NCBI GenBank assembly: GCA_943846615.1
Contig: OX044354.1
Coordinates: forward strand, 1,629,001 to 1,693,000
From: an uncultured Amylibacter sp.
GTDB lineage: Bacteria; Pseudomonadota; Alphaproteobacteria; Rhodobacterales; Rhodobacteraceae
Length of the DNA: 64,000 nucleotides
Direction of reading: 5' to 3'
The notes below the pieces were generated by a model. The model was not told the origin of the DNA. It ran no database searches and worked only from the letters and a program-made list of their open reading frames with translations. The first letter of the stretch is position 1. Each line of letters starts with the position of its first letter. Positions 9,667 through 18,589 of the stretch are shown here, one piece after another. Both the position numbers and the translations under genes were made by a program.

Positions 9667-10152
9667 CTAGCCGACTTGTTCTTTGAACTCGCGGATCACC
9701 TGCTCATATGTATTGCGCTTGAACGGTACGATCTTGTCCAACAGCTCTTCTGGCTTTAACCAACACCAGCGCGAAAACTCTGGAATTTCGGTTTGGATGT
9801 TCACCATGGAATCGTCGCCCGTAAATTGCATTAGGAACCAGCGCTGCTTTTGCCCTCGGTAACGCCCGCGCCATAATTTAGGCACCAAATAGTGCGGCAA
9901 ATCATATGGAATCCAATCGGCGGTTTCCGCTACGACTTTGACCGCACTTGCGGGAATGCCGGTTTCCTCTTCCAATTCACGCAATGCGGCATCACGTGGA
10001 TCTTCGCCCTTGTCCACGCCACCTTGGGGCATTTGCCACGCATCTTGGGCGCTGTCCAAGCGTTGACCTGCGAACACACCACCCTGTGCATTGCACAACA
10101 TGATGCCGACACATGGGCGATATGGTAGTTTGTAAATCTCTTCTTCGGTCAT
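9667..10152 (-). CDS. rppH: RNA pyrophosphohydrolase
   Basis: Nudix hydrolase that removes pyrophosphate from the 5' end of transcripts and so starts RNA decay; it also acts on dinucleoside polyphosphates. The 161-residue length is typical. WQMPQGGVDKGEDPRDAALR leads into the Nudix box GX5EX7REUXEEXGU (residues about 45-67) with RELEEETG. The C-terminal FKRNTYEQVIREF is characteristic of RppH. It lies 2 bases after the ctpA stop, at the end of the rsfS-rlmH-gpmI-envC-ctpA operon. Confidence 0.93.
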   Translation of the reverse strand: MTEEEIYKLPYRPCVGIMLCNAQGGVFAGQRLDSAQDAWQMPQGGVDKGEDPRDAALRELEEETGIPASAVKVVAETADWIPYDLPHYLVPKLWRGRYRGQKQRWFLMQFTGDDSMVNIQTEIPEFSRWCWLKPEELLDKIVPFKRNTYEQVIREFKEQVG

Positions 10153-10154
10153 GA

Positions 10155-11480
10155 CTATTTCTGCGACAGTGCAGACAACCCCTTTAAAATATCCAGCGCA
10201 TAGGCCAATTGGTAATCATCGGCGCGAAGCTTGGCTGTTGCCAATTGTGCGGCACGCTCTTCCTCTAACAACTTACGTTCATCTTCGGTCAGACTGTCGT
10301 TGGACAATGAACCACGAAGGTTTGCCTCGGCACGTTGTTGTCGTGTTGTCTCTTCCTCAGACTCTTCTGTTTTTGGACGTTGTTCCACCAAAATGTCAGG
10401 CGCCACGCCCAAGGATTGGATCGAACGACCTGAAGGTGTGTAATACCGCGCCGTCGTCAGGCGAATTGCGCCCTCGGATGATAATGGCACGATGGTTTGC
10501 ACCGATCCTTTGCCAAACGATGTGGTGCCAACGATGATTGCGCGGCGGTGATCCTGTAACGCGCCCGCTACGATTTCGGATGCGGATGCAGAGCCACCAT
10601 TGATCAAAACAACGATTGGTTTGCCCTGTGCCAGATCACCCGGTGTTGCGTTGTAACGATCCGCATCACCTGCGCCACGACCACGTGTTGAAACGATTTC
10701 GCCACCTTCTAAGAATGCATCGGAAACACGGATCGCTTGGGTCAGCAACCCACCTGGGTTGTTGCGTAAATCAATTACGAAACCTTCGACGGAATCAATG
10801 CCGCCAGCGGCCTCCACCTCTTTGGCCAAACTATCAGCCAAATTCGGGTATGTTTTATCGGTAAATGATGACACGCGTAGAACAACCGTTTTACCCTCTG
10901 TGCGGGCACGCACGGCCTTAATCTCGATGATGTCGCGTACGATTGTGATATCGAATGGTTCATCAACACCTTCGCGCACAACGGTAATGACGATTTCCGA
11001 ACCCACTGGCCCGCGCATCTTTTCCACGGATTGATCCAACGTTTCGCCCAATGTGTTTTCACCATCAACCTTGGTGATGAAATCACCCGCTTGAACACCT
11101 GCATTTGCTGCTGGCGTATCATCAATCGGTGACACCACTTTGACGAAGCCATTTTCCTGCGTCACCTCGATACCCAACCCGCCAAATTCACCGCGTGTTT
11201 GCACCTGCATATCGCTGAAATCTTCGGGAGCCATGTAACCGGAATGTGGGTCCAGCGAACTTAACATGCCGCTGATCGCGCTCTCGATCAACTTACCCTC
11301 ATCCACCTCTTCAACATACGCAGAACTAATTTGTTCAAAGATGTTAGAAAATAAATCCAAGTGCTCGTAAGTGGATTTAACCTTGGCCGCCTCTTGTGCA
11401 ATCAAAGGCCCAGCGAACTGTGACGTCAAAAGAGCGCCCGCCATGGCGCCACCAACTGCTGCTGTCAAAAACTTGTTCAT
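10155..11480 (-). CDS. ctpA: S41 family C-terminal processing peptidase
   Basis: Periplasmic serine protease of the tail-specific/carboxyl-terminal processing type, 441 residues. An N-terminal signal or membrane anchor (MNKFLTAAVGGAMAGALL) is followed by a PDZ domain (GGLGIEVTQENGFVKVVSPI) and the S41 domain with the catalytic Ser in GGSASASEIVAGAL and the catalytic Lys in GTTSFGKGSVQT. It lies 7 bases after envC, an order conserved in Alphaproteobacteria, so a role in controlling cell-wall hydrolases is likely by context. Confidence 0.93.
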   Translation of the reverse strand: MNKFLTAAVGGAMAGALLTSQFAGPLIAQEAAKVKSTYEHLDLFSNIFEQISSAYVEEVDEGKLIESAISGMLSSLDPHSGYMAPEDFSDMQVQTRGEFGGLGIEVTQENGFVKVVSPIDDTPAANAGVQAGDFITKVDGENTLGETLDQSVEKMRGPVGSEIVITVVREGVDEPFDITIVRDIIEIKAVRARTEGKTVVLRVSSFTDKTYPNLADSLAKEVEAAGGIDSVEGFVIDLRNNPGGLLTQAIRVSDAFLEGGEIVSTRGRGAGDADRYNATPGDLAQGKPIVVLINGGSASASEIVAGALQDHRRAIIVGTTSFGKGSVQTIVPLSSEGAIRLTTARYYTPSGRSIQSLGVAPDILVEQRPKTEESEEETTRQQRAEANLRGSLSNDSLTEDERKLLEEERAAQLATAKLRADDYQLAYALDILKGLSALSQK

Positions 11481-11487
11481 CGTCTTC

Positions 11488-12630
11488 CTAACCTTTGTTC
11501 ACTTGGAACCAATCAATCGGATCAATCGGTTTTCCATTCTTACGAATTTCTATGTACAGCGTTTCTTGTGCCAAAGTTTCGCTTGCTTGTGAAACTTCTA
11601 CTAATAAATCGCCAAGTTCCAGCTCTTTTCCACTCATAAGGCCAATTGGGTCATCTTTTGACACAATATCGCCTGCCACAACGTAAATGCGGCTCATTCC
11701 TGACAGTACAATCAAATATTCTGGATCGGGTTCAAGAATAATAACGTTTCCGTAATCCAAAAACGGTCCCGAATAACGTACCGTCGATGCCCATGGCGCG
11801 GTTAACAGTGATAACGCAGGGGTTGCTAGTAATATGCCTGGGCGTTCAATTCCAGCGGCATCTGCTTGATTGAACTTGCGAAAAATGCTGCCATTTGCAG
11901 GTAGCTGTATTTTACCCAACCCATCCTCGAACCCAAGGATGCTGTCGTGCTGTGCACCGATGTCTTGGTTGGTGAGCGCGGTTGCGAAACTTTCCAGTGT
12001 TTCGCTGGTTTGCGCCAATCGTTGCACCTGTTCTGGATCGTCCAAAATATGTTGTGGTAAATCCGTGCGTGATGCGATGGCTTGGGACAATGCAACGCGC
12101 GCTTGGTTCAACCCTTTTAACCCCTCGGCCAGATCATCTTGAGCAATCTGTTGCGTCACTTGGATCGATGCCAGCTCTTCCAATTGAAACCGCAATGCTT
12201 CGGCTTGTTTTTGCAAACCGGGTGTGATTTCGGACAACATCATGCCAGATCGTGCGGTGCCAACAGGGCCGGTTGGGTGGATCAACAACAACGGTGTCGT
12301 GGCGCGTTCCAGCGTTTGCAGGATACCCAACAGGCGACTGATCTGATCGCGCTGGCTGTCGAATTGCAAACGCAATGCGCGTTCGCGAATGGATACACCG
12401 CGCAAACCATCGCGCATGGCGTTCAAACCATTTTCATAGGCCCGAATGGTTTTGGTCAGGGCACGCACGCGATCATCGGCCTTGTCCGCGGATTGCAATG
12501 CTGTGGTGGCGGCACGCAGTGCGGCGGATGCTTCCTGTGCGGATTTCACCACATCCGTTTGCGCCCAGCCGATGCTGGGGGCCATCGCCATCATTACGGC
12601 GCAAATCCATATGCGCGCAAATTGAATCAT
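11488..12630 (-). CDS. envC: murein hydrolase activator EnvC-like (degenerate LytM)
   Basis: Periplasmic protein that activates amidases at the division septum. The 380 residues comprise a signal peptide (cleavage after GWA), a long coiled-coil region (about 25-230) and a C-terminal M23/LytM-like domain (about 260-375: DYGNVIILEPDPEYLIVLSG). The zinc-binding histidines of active M23 peptidases are replaced (the usual H-x-H strand reads YLIVLSG), as in EnvC/NlpD-type activators, so it should not cut peptidoglycan itself. Its start overlaps the gpmI stop by 4 bases. Confidence 0.88.
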   Translation of the reverse strand: MIQFARIWICAVMMAMAPSIGWAQTDVVKSAQEASAALRAATTALQSADKADDRVRALTKTIRAYENGLNAMRDGLRGVSIRERALRLQFDSQRDQISRLLGILQTLERATTPLLLIHPTGPVGTARSGMMLSEITPGLQKQAEALRFQLEELASIQVTQQIAQDDLAEGLKGLNQARVALSQAIASRTDLPQHILDDPEQVQRLAQTSETLESFATALTNQDIGAQHDSILGFEDGLGKIQLPANGSIFRKFNQADAAGIERPGILLATPALSLLTAPWASTVRYSGPFLDYGNVIILEPDPEYLIVLSGMSRIYVVAGDIVSKDDPIGLMSGKELELGDLLVEVSQASETLAQETLYIEIRKNGKPIDPIDWFQVNKG

Positions 12631-14156
12631 TTCAACAAGCTTTGCCCTGTCATTTCGGCGGGCACATCCAGTCCCATCAATTGCAACAAAGTCGGTGCCA
12701 AATCTGCCAATCGACCGCCATCGCGCAAACCATGATCCGCCCCGACCAAAATCAGCGGAACAGGGTTTGTCGTATGCGCCGTGTGCGGCCCACCCGTTTC
12801 GGGATCAATCATCGTTTCGCAATTGCCGTGATCGGCACAAACAATCATGGCACCATCCGCATTTTCCAATGCTTCAACCACCCGAGTCAGACCAGCATCT
12901 ACCGAAGCACACGCCGCCATCGCCGCATCCAAATCGCCCGTATGTCCAACCATATCGGGATTGGCGTAATTCACGACGATTAAATCGTACCCACCATCGT
13001 TGATGGCATCCACCAAATGTTCCGTAACTTCACCAGAAGACATTTCAGGTTGTAGATCATATGTCGCCACTTTGGGGCTAGGCGCTAAATAACGCTCTTC
13101 CTTCTCGGCTGGAACTTCCACGCCACCGTTTAAGAAAAACGTTACATGCGGATATTTTTCGGTTTCGGCGATACGAAACTGTTTCAAACCTGTGGATGCA
13201 ACCCATTCGCCCAATGTATTTTTAATTTCTTCGCTTGGAAAAACACAATCCATGTATGTGTCATGACGATCGGAATACTGTGCGAACCCAGCCAAAACTG
13301 ACAGCGCTGGGCGCGGTCCCGTTTCAAAATCACTAAATTCAGGATCACCAACCGCGGCCATAATTTCACGCGCACGATCCGCGCGGTAATTCATACACAT
13401 CAATCCATCACCCGCCTTGATGCCATCAAAATCACCAAACACAGACGCGGGGATAAACTCGTCCGTCACATCCGCATCATACGCGGCCTCAATCGCCGCC
13501 AATGGCGTATCAAATTTTGCACCAACACCGTTCACCATGGCACCATAGCCCTGCGCCACACGCTCCCAGCGATTGTCCCGATCGAGAGAGAAATACCGTC
13601 CCGTCATGCTGACAATCTGGGTGTTTTCACCGATGGTACTTTGCAAATGCGCCAAATAGGTTTTCGCCGATTTGGGCGCAACATCACGTCCGTCGCCAAA
13701 CAAATGCAACCGCACCTGCAATCCACGCGCTTCCAGTGCCTTGGCGGTTTCGATCATATGGTCAACGTGGCTGTGCACGCCACCGTCGGACAGAACACCA
13801 CATAAATGGGCAACACCACTGCCTGCTGCGACATGATCCGCAAAGCGCACGATGCCTGGTAGGGCAGCGAATTCATCGCGTTCAATTGCACCTTCAATCT
13901 TGCGCAAATCCATTTCTACAACACGACCTGCGCCAATATTCATATGGCCCACCTCGGAATTACCCATCTGTCCAGTTGGCAACCCAACATCAGGCCCATA
14001 TGTAATCAACGTGGACGACGGGTTTCTTGCCATCAATCCATCAAAGCAAGGCGTATCTGCCAACGCAACTGCATTGCCATCCGTCAAATCCGACAGGCCC
14101 CATCCATCCAAGATACATAAAACAACAGGTTTTTTCGGTGTCATAACGGTGTCCAT
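12627..14156 (-). CDS. gpmI: 2,3-bisphosphoglycerate-independent phosphoglycerate mutase
   Basis: Glycolytic enzyme that interconverts 3- and 2-phosphoglycerate using two Mn ions. It has the catalytic serine motif PTGQMGNSEVGHMNIGAGR near residue 65 and metal ligands in ADHGNCETM near the C-terminus. Possible starts are TTG/ATG-type codons at 14171, 14156 and 14144; I prefer ATG 14156 (MDTVMTPKKPVV) or 14144, since family members begin a few residues before the PKPVVLCILDG strand. About 509 residues, normal length. It sits between rlmH and envC. Confidence 0.96.
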   Translation of the reverse strand: MDTVMTPKKPVVLCILDGWGLSDLTDGNAVALADTPCFDGLMARNPSSTLITYGPDVGLPTGQMGNSEVGHMNIGAGRVVEMDLRKIEGAIERDEFAALPGIVRFADHVAAGSGVAHLCGVLSDGGVHSHVDHMIETAKALEARGLQVRLHLFGDGRDVAPKSAKTYLAHLQSTIGENTQIVSMTGRYFSLDRDNRWERVAQGYGAMVNGVGAKFDTPLAAIEAAYDADVTDEFIPASVFGDFDGIKAGDGLMCMNYRADRAREIMAAVGDPEFSDFETGPRPALSVLAGFAQYSDRHDTYMDCVFPSEEIKNTLGEWVASTGLKQFRIAETEKYPHVTFFLNGGVEVPAEKEERYLAPSPKVATYDLQPEMSSGEVTEHLVDAINDGGYDLIVVNYANPDMVGHTGDLDAAMAACASVDAGLTRVVEALENADGAMIVCADHGNCETMIDPETGGPHTAHTTNPVPLILVGADHGLRDGGRLADLAPTLLQLMGLDVPAEMTGQSLLK

Positions 14157-14238
14157 TTTTGCTTGGTACATTACTACGGGCGCAAACAGGCTTGTTCAAC
14201 CACTACGCAATGTCTTTATTTTGGTTATTTATCCAAAA

Positions 14239-14709
14239 CTAGGCTCGATGATACGGACCACCACCCAAAATTGACGCGGCGCGATACAGCTGTTCCGAAA
14301 TCATCACTCGCACCAACATATGCGGCCAAACCATTTTGCCAAAAGATATCGCAAAATCGGCCTCGGCGCGCAGGCTGGGATCAATGCCATCAGCGCCGCC
14401 AATCACAATCGCCAGATCGGACACACCCGTATCCGCCCAACCGCCCAGCTTCTTGGCAAATGCGGGGCTGGTCATCACCACACCACGTTCGTCCATGATC
14501 GCCAGCTTGGAACCCTTGGGGATGGCGCGGCGCAATAAATCGGCCTCGGCGGCCATGCCACCGCCCTTTTTATCTTCGACCTCTACAACAGAAACAGGCC
14601 CCAACCCGAAGGCGCGGCCTGATTTATTAAATCTGTTCAGATAATCATCTATCAGGTCCTTTTCGGGACCCTTGCGCAATCGTCCAACAACGCACAGATG
14701 AACACGCAT
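14239..14709 (-). CDS. rlmH: 23S rRNA (pseudouridine1915-N3)-methyltransferase
   Basis: SPOUT-class methyltransferase that modifies pseudouridine 1915 in helix 69 of 23S rRNA. The 156-residue length is right. The SAM-binding knot is visible as LAIVIGGADGIDPSLR and the conserved C-terminus as HMLVRVMISEQLYRA followed by a PYHRA end (usual Y-H). Its start overlaps the rsfS stop by one base, the classic rsfS-rlmH pair. Confidence 0.96.
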   Translation of the reverse strand: MRVHLCVVGRLRKGPEKDLIDDYLNRFNKSGRAFGLGPVSVVEVEDKKGGGMAAEADLLRRAIPKGSKLAIMDERGVVMTSPAFAKKLGGWADTGVSDLAIVIGGADGIDPSLRAEADFAISFGKMVWPHMLVRVMISEQLYRAASILGGGPYHRA

Positions 14710-15110
14710 TACGTTTCAGATGCGTCCGTCAGCCACATTTTTTCCAGCTGATAAAATTCGCGCACTTCGGGACGAAATACGTGAACGATAACATCGCCCG
14801 CATCCAGCAGAACCCAATCGCCGGCCGCCTTGCCTTCAACCTTGGAAACGTAGCCGGTTTCCTCTTTGATGCGTTTGTACAGCTTCTCGATGATCGCAGC
14901 CACTTGGCGGCTGGACCGACCTGACGCCACAACCATGTGATCCGCGATTGATGATTTACCCTTCAGGGGAATCGTCACGATCTCTTCGGCTTTATCATCT
15001 TGAATCGAATTTAATACCAAATCCAACAAGCTCATGCTTGGGATATTTGTGTTTGCAGTTTCGTCTGCATCAACAGTTCCAGTCAGAACCGTATCCTCCG
15101 AATAACGCAC
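14709..15110 (-). CDS. rsfS: ribosomal silencing factor RsfS
   Basis: Binds ribosomal protein L14 and blocks subunit joining in slow growth. The 133-residue protein carries the RsfS domain from about residue 25 (SLLDLVLNSIQDDKAEEI, GRSSRQVAAIIEKL, GDWVLLDAGDVIVHVF). The listed start is GTG 15110, supported by AAGGA five bases upstream; ATG 15035 would begin just at the domain but lacks a ribosome site. A plausible promoter lies in the gap to ilvE (-35 TTGTCC and -10 TATTAT with 17-base spacing, read on the minus strand). Confidence 0.93.
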   Translation of the reverse strand: MRYSEDTVLTGTVDADETANTNIPSMSLLDLVLNSIQDDKAEEIVTIPLKGKSSIADHMVVASGRSSRQVAAIIEKLYKRIKEETGYVSKVEGKAAGDWVLLDAGDVIVHVFRPEVREFYQLEKMWLTDASET

Positions 15111-15134
15111 CGATCCTTGGTGCTAAGGTGTCAA

Positions 15135-15163
15135 TATAATAGCACCCGTCCACAGTGTGGACA
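15135..15163 (-). promoter_or_regulatory. candidate promoter for rsfS operon
   Basis: On the minus strand TTGTCC and TATTAT are separated by 17 bases and lie about 25 bases before the rsfS GTG. The stretch between them contains the inverted repeat GTCCA-CAGTG-TGGAC (15148-15162), which could bind a regulator or be a relic of the ilvE terminator. Motif match only. Confidence 0.4.
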
Positions 15164-15188
15164 AGTGCCGCTAATCAGTGTGATTAAT

Positions 15189-16058
15189 TTACGCGCGTAC
15201 CAGCTTCTCATAGCTTTCTGCGATGTCGCGGGCCATGGCGCCAACTTCGAATGTGAACTCGCCGATTTGGCTTACTGGCGTTACTTCTGCCGCTGTACCA
15301 GTCAACCAACATTGCTCAAATCCGGCCAACTCTTCTGGCATGATGTGGCGCTCGTGAACTGTGATGCCTTTTTCCTTCAGCATCTGCAAAACTGTTTGAC
15401 GCGTAATGCCGTTTAGGAAACAATCAGGCTTTGGTGTGTGAACCTCGCCATCCTTGACGAAAAACATGTTCGCGCCCGTCGCTTCCGCAACGTAGCCACG
15501 ATAATCATACATCATCGCATCTGAACAGCCCTTTGCCTCGGCGGCGTGTTTCGCCATTGTACAAATCATGTACAAACCAGATGCTTTTGCAAAACATGGG
15601 ATTGTTTCGGGGGATGGGCGTTTCCACTTGGAAATGTCCAATTTCGCACCCTTCATTTTTGCATCACCGTAATATGCGCCCCATGTCCACGCGGCAACTG
15701 CCATGCGCACTGGGTTTGCCTGTGATGCAACGCCCATATCGTTGCCTGAACCGCGCCATGCCAAAACACGTACATATGCGTCAGACAAATCATTTGCCTT
15801 CATTACCGCGTATTTTGCTTCTTCGATTTGCTCAACTGTGTATGGAACAGGGATATCCACATCTTCGCCAGATTTCAGCAAGCGTTCGGAGTGCTGAACC
15901 GATTTGAAAATCTTACCGTTATACGCGCGCTCGCCTTCAAAAACAGATGATGCGTAATGCATCGCGTGTGTCAGCAAATGCACATTTGCATCGCGCCATT
16001 CGACCAATTTACCATCCAGCCAAATCTTGCCATCGCGATCATCATATGCACCAGCCAT
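15189..16058 (-). CDS. ilvE: branched-chain amino acid aminotransferase
   Basis: PLP enzyme of fold type IV that makes leucine, isoleucine and valine from their keto acids. ATG 16058 gives 289 residues and is preceded by GGAGAAATAC; an upstream ATG at 16088 would add ten residues without a good ribosome site. Motifs: HYASSVFEGERAYNG near the N-terminus, and YRGYVAEATGANMFFVKDG with the PLP-phosphate-binding region. The hairpin TAATCA-GTG-TGATTA (15172-15186) sits at its 3' end. It diverges from the petP/petR-like genes, an arrangement I know from Rhodobacteraceae. Confidence 0.95.
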   Translation of the reverse strand: MAGAYDDRDGKIWLDGKLVEWRDANVHLLTHAMHYASSVFEGERAYNGKIFKSVQHSERLLKSGEDVDIPVPYTVEQIEEAKYAVMKANDLSDAYVRVLAWRGSGNDMGVASQANPVRMAVAAWTWGAYYGDAKMKGAKLDISKWKRPSPETIPCFAKASGLYMICTMAKHAAEAKGCSDAMMYDYRGYVAEATGANMFFVKDGEVHTPKPDCFLNGITRQTVLQMLKEKGITVHERHIMPEELAGFEQCWLTGTAAEVTPVSQIGEFTFEVGAMARDIAESYEKLVRA

Positions 16059-16209
16059 TGTATTTCTCCGTTCAGCAGTGTTGTTCATTATTGCGTAACT
16101 AGGCCCGATGCGGACATAAAATTACGTCAAAGTTGAAAAGGGCTATCATTTGATTCTTTTAAAGTCAATAATGCTGACTTAATGCGGTGACATTAAATAG
16201 GGGGTAATT

Positions 16210-16713
16210 TTGGAAAATAATCGATCAGGCTCGATGAATATGGATGCGATGCTGTTTTTAACTGATGATCAGTTATTGCAGGGCATTGAATTGATGTACT
16301 TTGCGTACAAGGGTTTTACATCCGATCCAGATCGTATTTTACAAAACTACGCCTATGGGCGGGCGCATCACCGCGCGATCCACTTTATTAATCGTCACAA
16401 GGGGTTAAAGGTAAACGATCTTTTGGACATTCTTGGTATTACAAAGCAATCCCTGAACCGCGTCTTGCGTCAACTTATTGACGATGGCTTGGTCGACAGC
16501 CGCGTCGGCAGCAAAGATAAACGCGAACGTAACCTATACCTAACGGATAAAGGTACAGCGTTAGAACGCGAATTATCCGATGCCCAACGCAAACGCATGC
16601 GTGCCGCATATCGCGCTGCAGGGCCAGAGGCTGTCCAAGGCTTTCGAATGGTGCTAGAAAATATAATGGATGGCGAAACCAAACAAAGACTACAACGGAT
16701 AAAAGACTCATGA
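16210..16713 (+). CDS. petP: MarR family transcriptional regulator (PetP-like)
   Basis: Winged-helix regulator of 167 residues with HTH segments at LLDILGITKQSLNRVLRQL and wing LVDSRVGSKDKRERNLYLT. The start is TTG 16210 with AGGGGG six bases upstream; ATG 16234 is an alternative. It overlaps the next response regulator by 4 bases. In Rhodobacter capsulatus the petP-petR pair precedes the cytochrome bc1 genes; here the pair is next to ilvE and no petABC is in the window. The symbol rests on pairing and similarity, so it is tentative. Confidence 0.8.
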   Translation: MENNRSGSMNMDAMLFLTDDQLLQGIELMYFAYKGFTSDPDRILQNYAYGRAHHRAIHFINRHKGLKVNDLLDILGITKQSLNRVLRQLIDDGLVDSRVGSKDKRERNLYLTDKGTALERELSDAQRKRMRAAYRAAGPEAVQGFRMVLENIMDGETKQRLQRIKDS

Positions 16714-17423
16714 ACCTGACGCCCGATTTGACAGACGCGCATATTTTGATCGTGGACGACGACGAACGCATTCGTGGTTTGTTGCAAAAGTTCCTGACAC
16801 GCAATGGTTTCTTTGTATCCGCCGCCCGCGACGCCGCCCATGCCCGTCGCCTGCTGGCAGGTCTTGAATTCGACATGATCGTGCTGGACGTGATGATGCC
16901 GGGCGAGGACGGTTTAACCCTGACACGTGATCTGCGCAAAACGCTGACCACGCCTATCCTATTATTGACCGCCAAGGGCGAAAGCAGTGAGCGTATCAAC
17001 GGATTGGAAGCAGGCGCTGATGATTACCTCAGCAAACCGTTCGAACCCAAAGAATTGGTGTTGCGTATCAATTCAATCCTGCGCCGCGTCCCCAAAGAGG
17101 AACCGGCCGTCGCCCCACCCAAAACACTGCAAATGGGTGACATTCGATATGATGTCACACGCGGCGAATTATGGAACGGCGACGCACTGGTGAAATTGAC
17201 CGCAACCGAGGCGGCACTTATGAGGATTTTTTCCGCGGCGACACATAACCCTGTCACTCGCGCCAAACTGGTCGAAGATTTGGCCCGCAATGGTGTCCAA
17301 AGTCAGGAACGCGCGGTGGATGTGCAAATCACACGACTGCGCCGCAAATTGGAAACAGACCCGAAAATGCCACGTTACCTGCAAACGGTACGTGGTTCGG
17401 GTTACATGCTGTCGCCAGATTAA
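16710..17423 (+). CDS. petR: OmpR-family response regulator (PetR-like)
   Basis: Two-component response regulator of 237 residues. Receiver domain: acidic pocket VDDDER, phospho-acceptor Asp60 in IVLDVMMPGEDG, Lys in DYLSKPFEPKEL. C-terminal winged-helix DNA-binding domain: ALMRIFSAATHNPVTRAKL, VDVQITRLRRKLE and LQTVRGSGYML. No sensor kinase is adjacent. Its R. capsulatus counterpart PetR was reported as needed for photosynthetic and respiratory growth. Overlaps the HDAC-like gene start (TAATG). Confidence 0.9.
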   Translation: MNLTPDLTDAHILIVDDDERIRGLLQKFLTRNGFFVSAARDAAHARRLLAGLEFDMIVLDVMMPGEDGLTLTRDLRKTLTTPILLLTAKGESSERINGLEAGADDYLSKPFEPKELVLRINSILRRVPKEEPAVAPPKTLQMGDIRYDVTRGELWNGDALVKLTATEAALMRIFSAATHNPVTRAKLVEDLARNGVQSQERAVDVQITRLRRKLETDPKMPRYLQTVRGSGYMLSPD

Positions 17424-18349
17424 TGCCGACAGCGTATTTCACCCATACCGATTGTCTGGATCACATTACGCCAGATGGACACCCTGAACAGGTGGCGCGT
17501 TTACGCGTGATTGAACAGGCGCTGGCCGATGCCGATTTGGCGCGTTTTAATGCGCCATTGGGAACCGTTGAACAGGCCACATTATGCCACCCGGCGGATT
17601 ACGTTTCGAAAATTCAGGCCGCTTGCCCAGACCAAGGAACTATTTCATTGGATGGCGATACCCATGTTTGTCAGGGGAGTTATACCGCTGCAATGCGCGG
17701 TGTTGGCGGGATTTGCGCGGCTGTGGATACGGTGTTGGATGGTACGGCACAGAACGCCTTATGCGCCACGCGCCCACCTGGCCATCACGCCGAAACACAA
17801 ACGCCAATGGGGTTCTGCCTGTTTGGCACTGTTGCGATTGGTGCAAAATATGCGATGGAAATGCGCGGTCTGTCACGCGTGGTAATCGTTGATTTCGACG
17901 TACATCACGGCAACGGCACCCAAGATTTGGTGTGGAATGATCCGCGCATCATGTTCGCCTCATCGCAACAAATGCCGCTTTGGCCTGGGAGTGGTTACGC
18001 ATCCGAAACGGGCGCACATGACAATGTGATTAACTTGCCGCTGGACCCAAATGCCACGGGTGCGGATCTGATGGATGCCTATACGAACGACATCTTCCCA
18101 CGACTGGCGGCGCATAAACCTGATATGTTGTTTATCTCTGCTGGATTTGACGCCCACGCGGATGATCCATTAGCAAACCTGAACTTTACCACCGATGAAT
18201 TCACGCAAATCACCGAAATGCTGTGCGCATTCGCGGATACCCATTGCGGTGGCCGTGTTGTCTCGACTCTGGAAGGTGGATATGATTTACCAGCCTTGGC
18301 GGATAGCGTTGCCGCCCATGTGAACGTTTTAAGGAGCCATGCAAAATGA
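17423..18349 (+). CDS. histone deacetylase family protein
   Basis: Zinc-dependent amidohydrolase of the arginase/deacetylase fold, 308 residues. Active-site signatures are clear: RPPGHHAE (tandem His), VDFDVHHGNGTQ (zinc ligands Asp and His) and FISAGFDAHADDPLA (third zinc ligand Asp), ending with LEGGYDLPAL. Bacterial members remove acetyl groups from polyamines, acetoin-related or other small amides, or from lysines; the substrate here is unknown. It is the first gene of an overlapping run with xseB and ispA. Confidence 0.92.
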   Translation: MPTAYFTHTDCLDHITPDGHPEQVARLRVIEQALADADLARFNAPLGTVEQATLCHPADYVSKIQAACPDQGTISLDGDTHVCQGSYTAAMRGVGGICAAVDTVLDGTAQNALCATRPPGHHAETQTPMGFCLFGTVAIGAKYAMEMRGLSRVVIVDFDVHHGNGTQDLVWNDPRIMFASSQQMPLWPGSGYASETGAHDNVINLPLDPNATGADLMDAYTNDIFPRLAAHKPDMLFISAGFDAHADDPLANLNFTTDEFTQITEMLCAFADTHCGGRVVSTLEGGYDLPALADSVAAHVNVLRSHAK

Positions 18350-18585
18350 GCGATACACCAATTTCAGAAATGAGCTTTGAGCAGGCGATGGCCGAACTAG
18401 AAACCGTTGTTACGCAATTAGAAGGTAGCCAAGTGGCGCTGGACGATAGCATCGCGATGTACGAACGCGGAGCGGCACTTAAGGCGCATTGCGAAGCGAA
18501 GCTCAAGGCAGCAGAAGAAAAAGTTGCCAAAATCACCTTCGGCACTGACGGCCAACCCGCTGGATTGACCCCACTGGAAAGTTAG
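18346..18585 (+). CDS. xseB: exodeoxyribonuclease VII small subunit
   Basis: Small subunit of ExoVII, which degrades single-stranded DNA. 79 residues, with the family core SFEQAMAELETVVTQLEG and LDDSIAMYERGAALKAHCE. Start overlaps the deacetylase stop (ATGA). The large subunit gene xseA is not in this window, as is usual when xseB precedes ispA and dxs. Confidence 0.95.
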   Translation: MSDTPISEMSFEQAMAELETVVTQLEGSQVALDDSIAMYERGAALKAHCEAKLKAAEEKVAKITFGTDGQPAGLTPLES

Positions 18586-18589
18586 GCCA

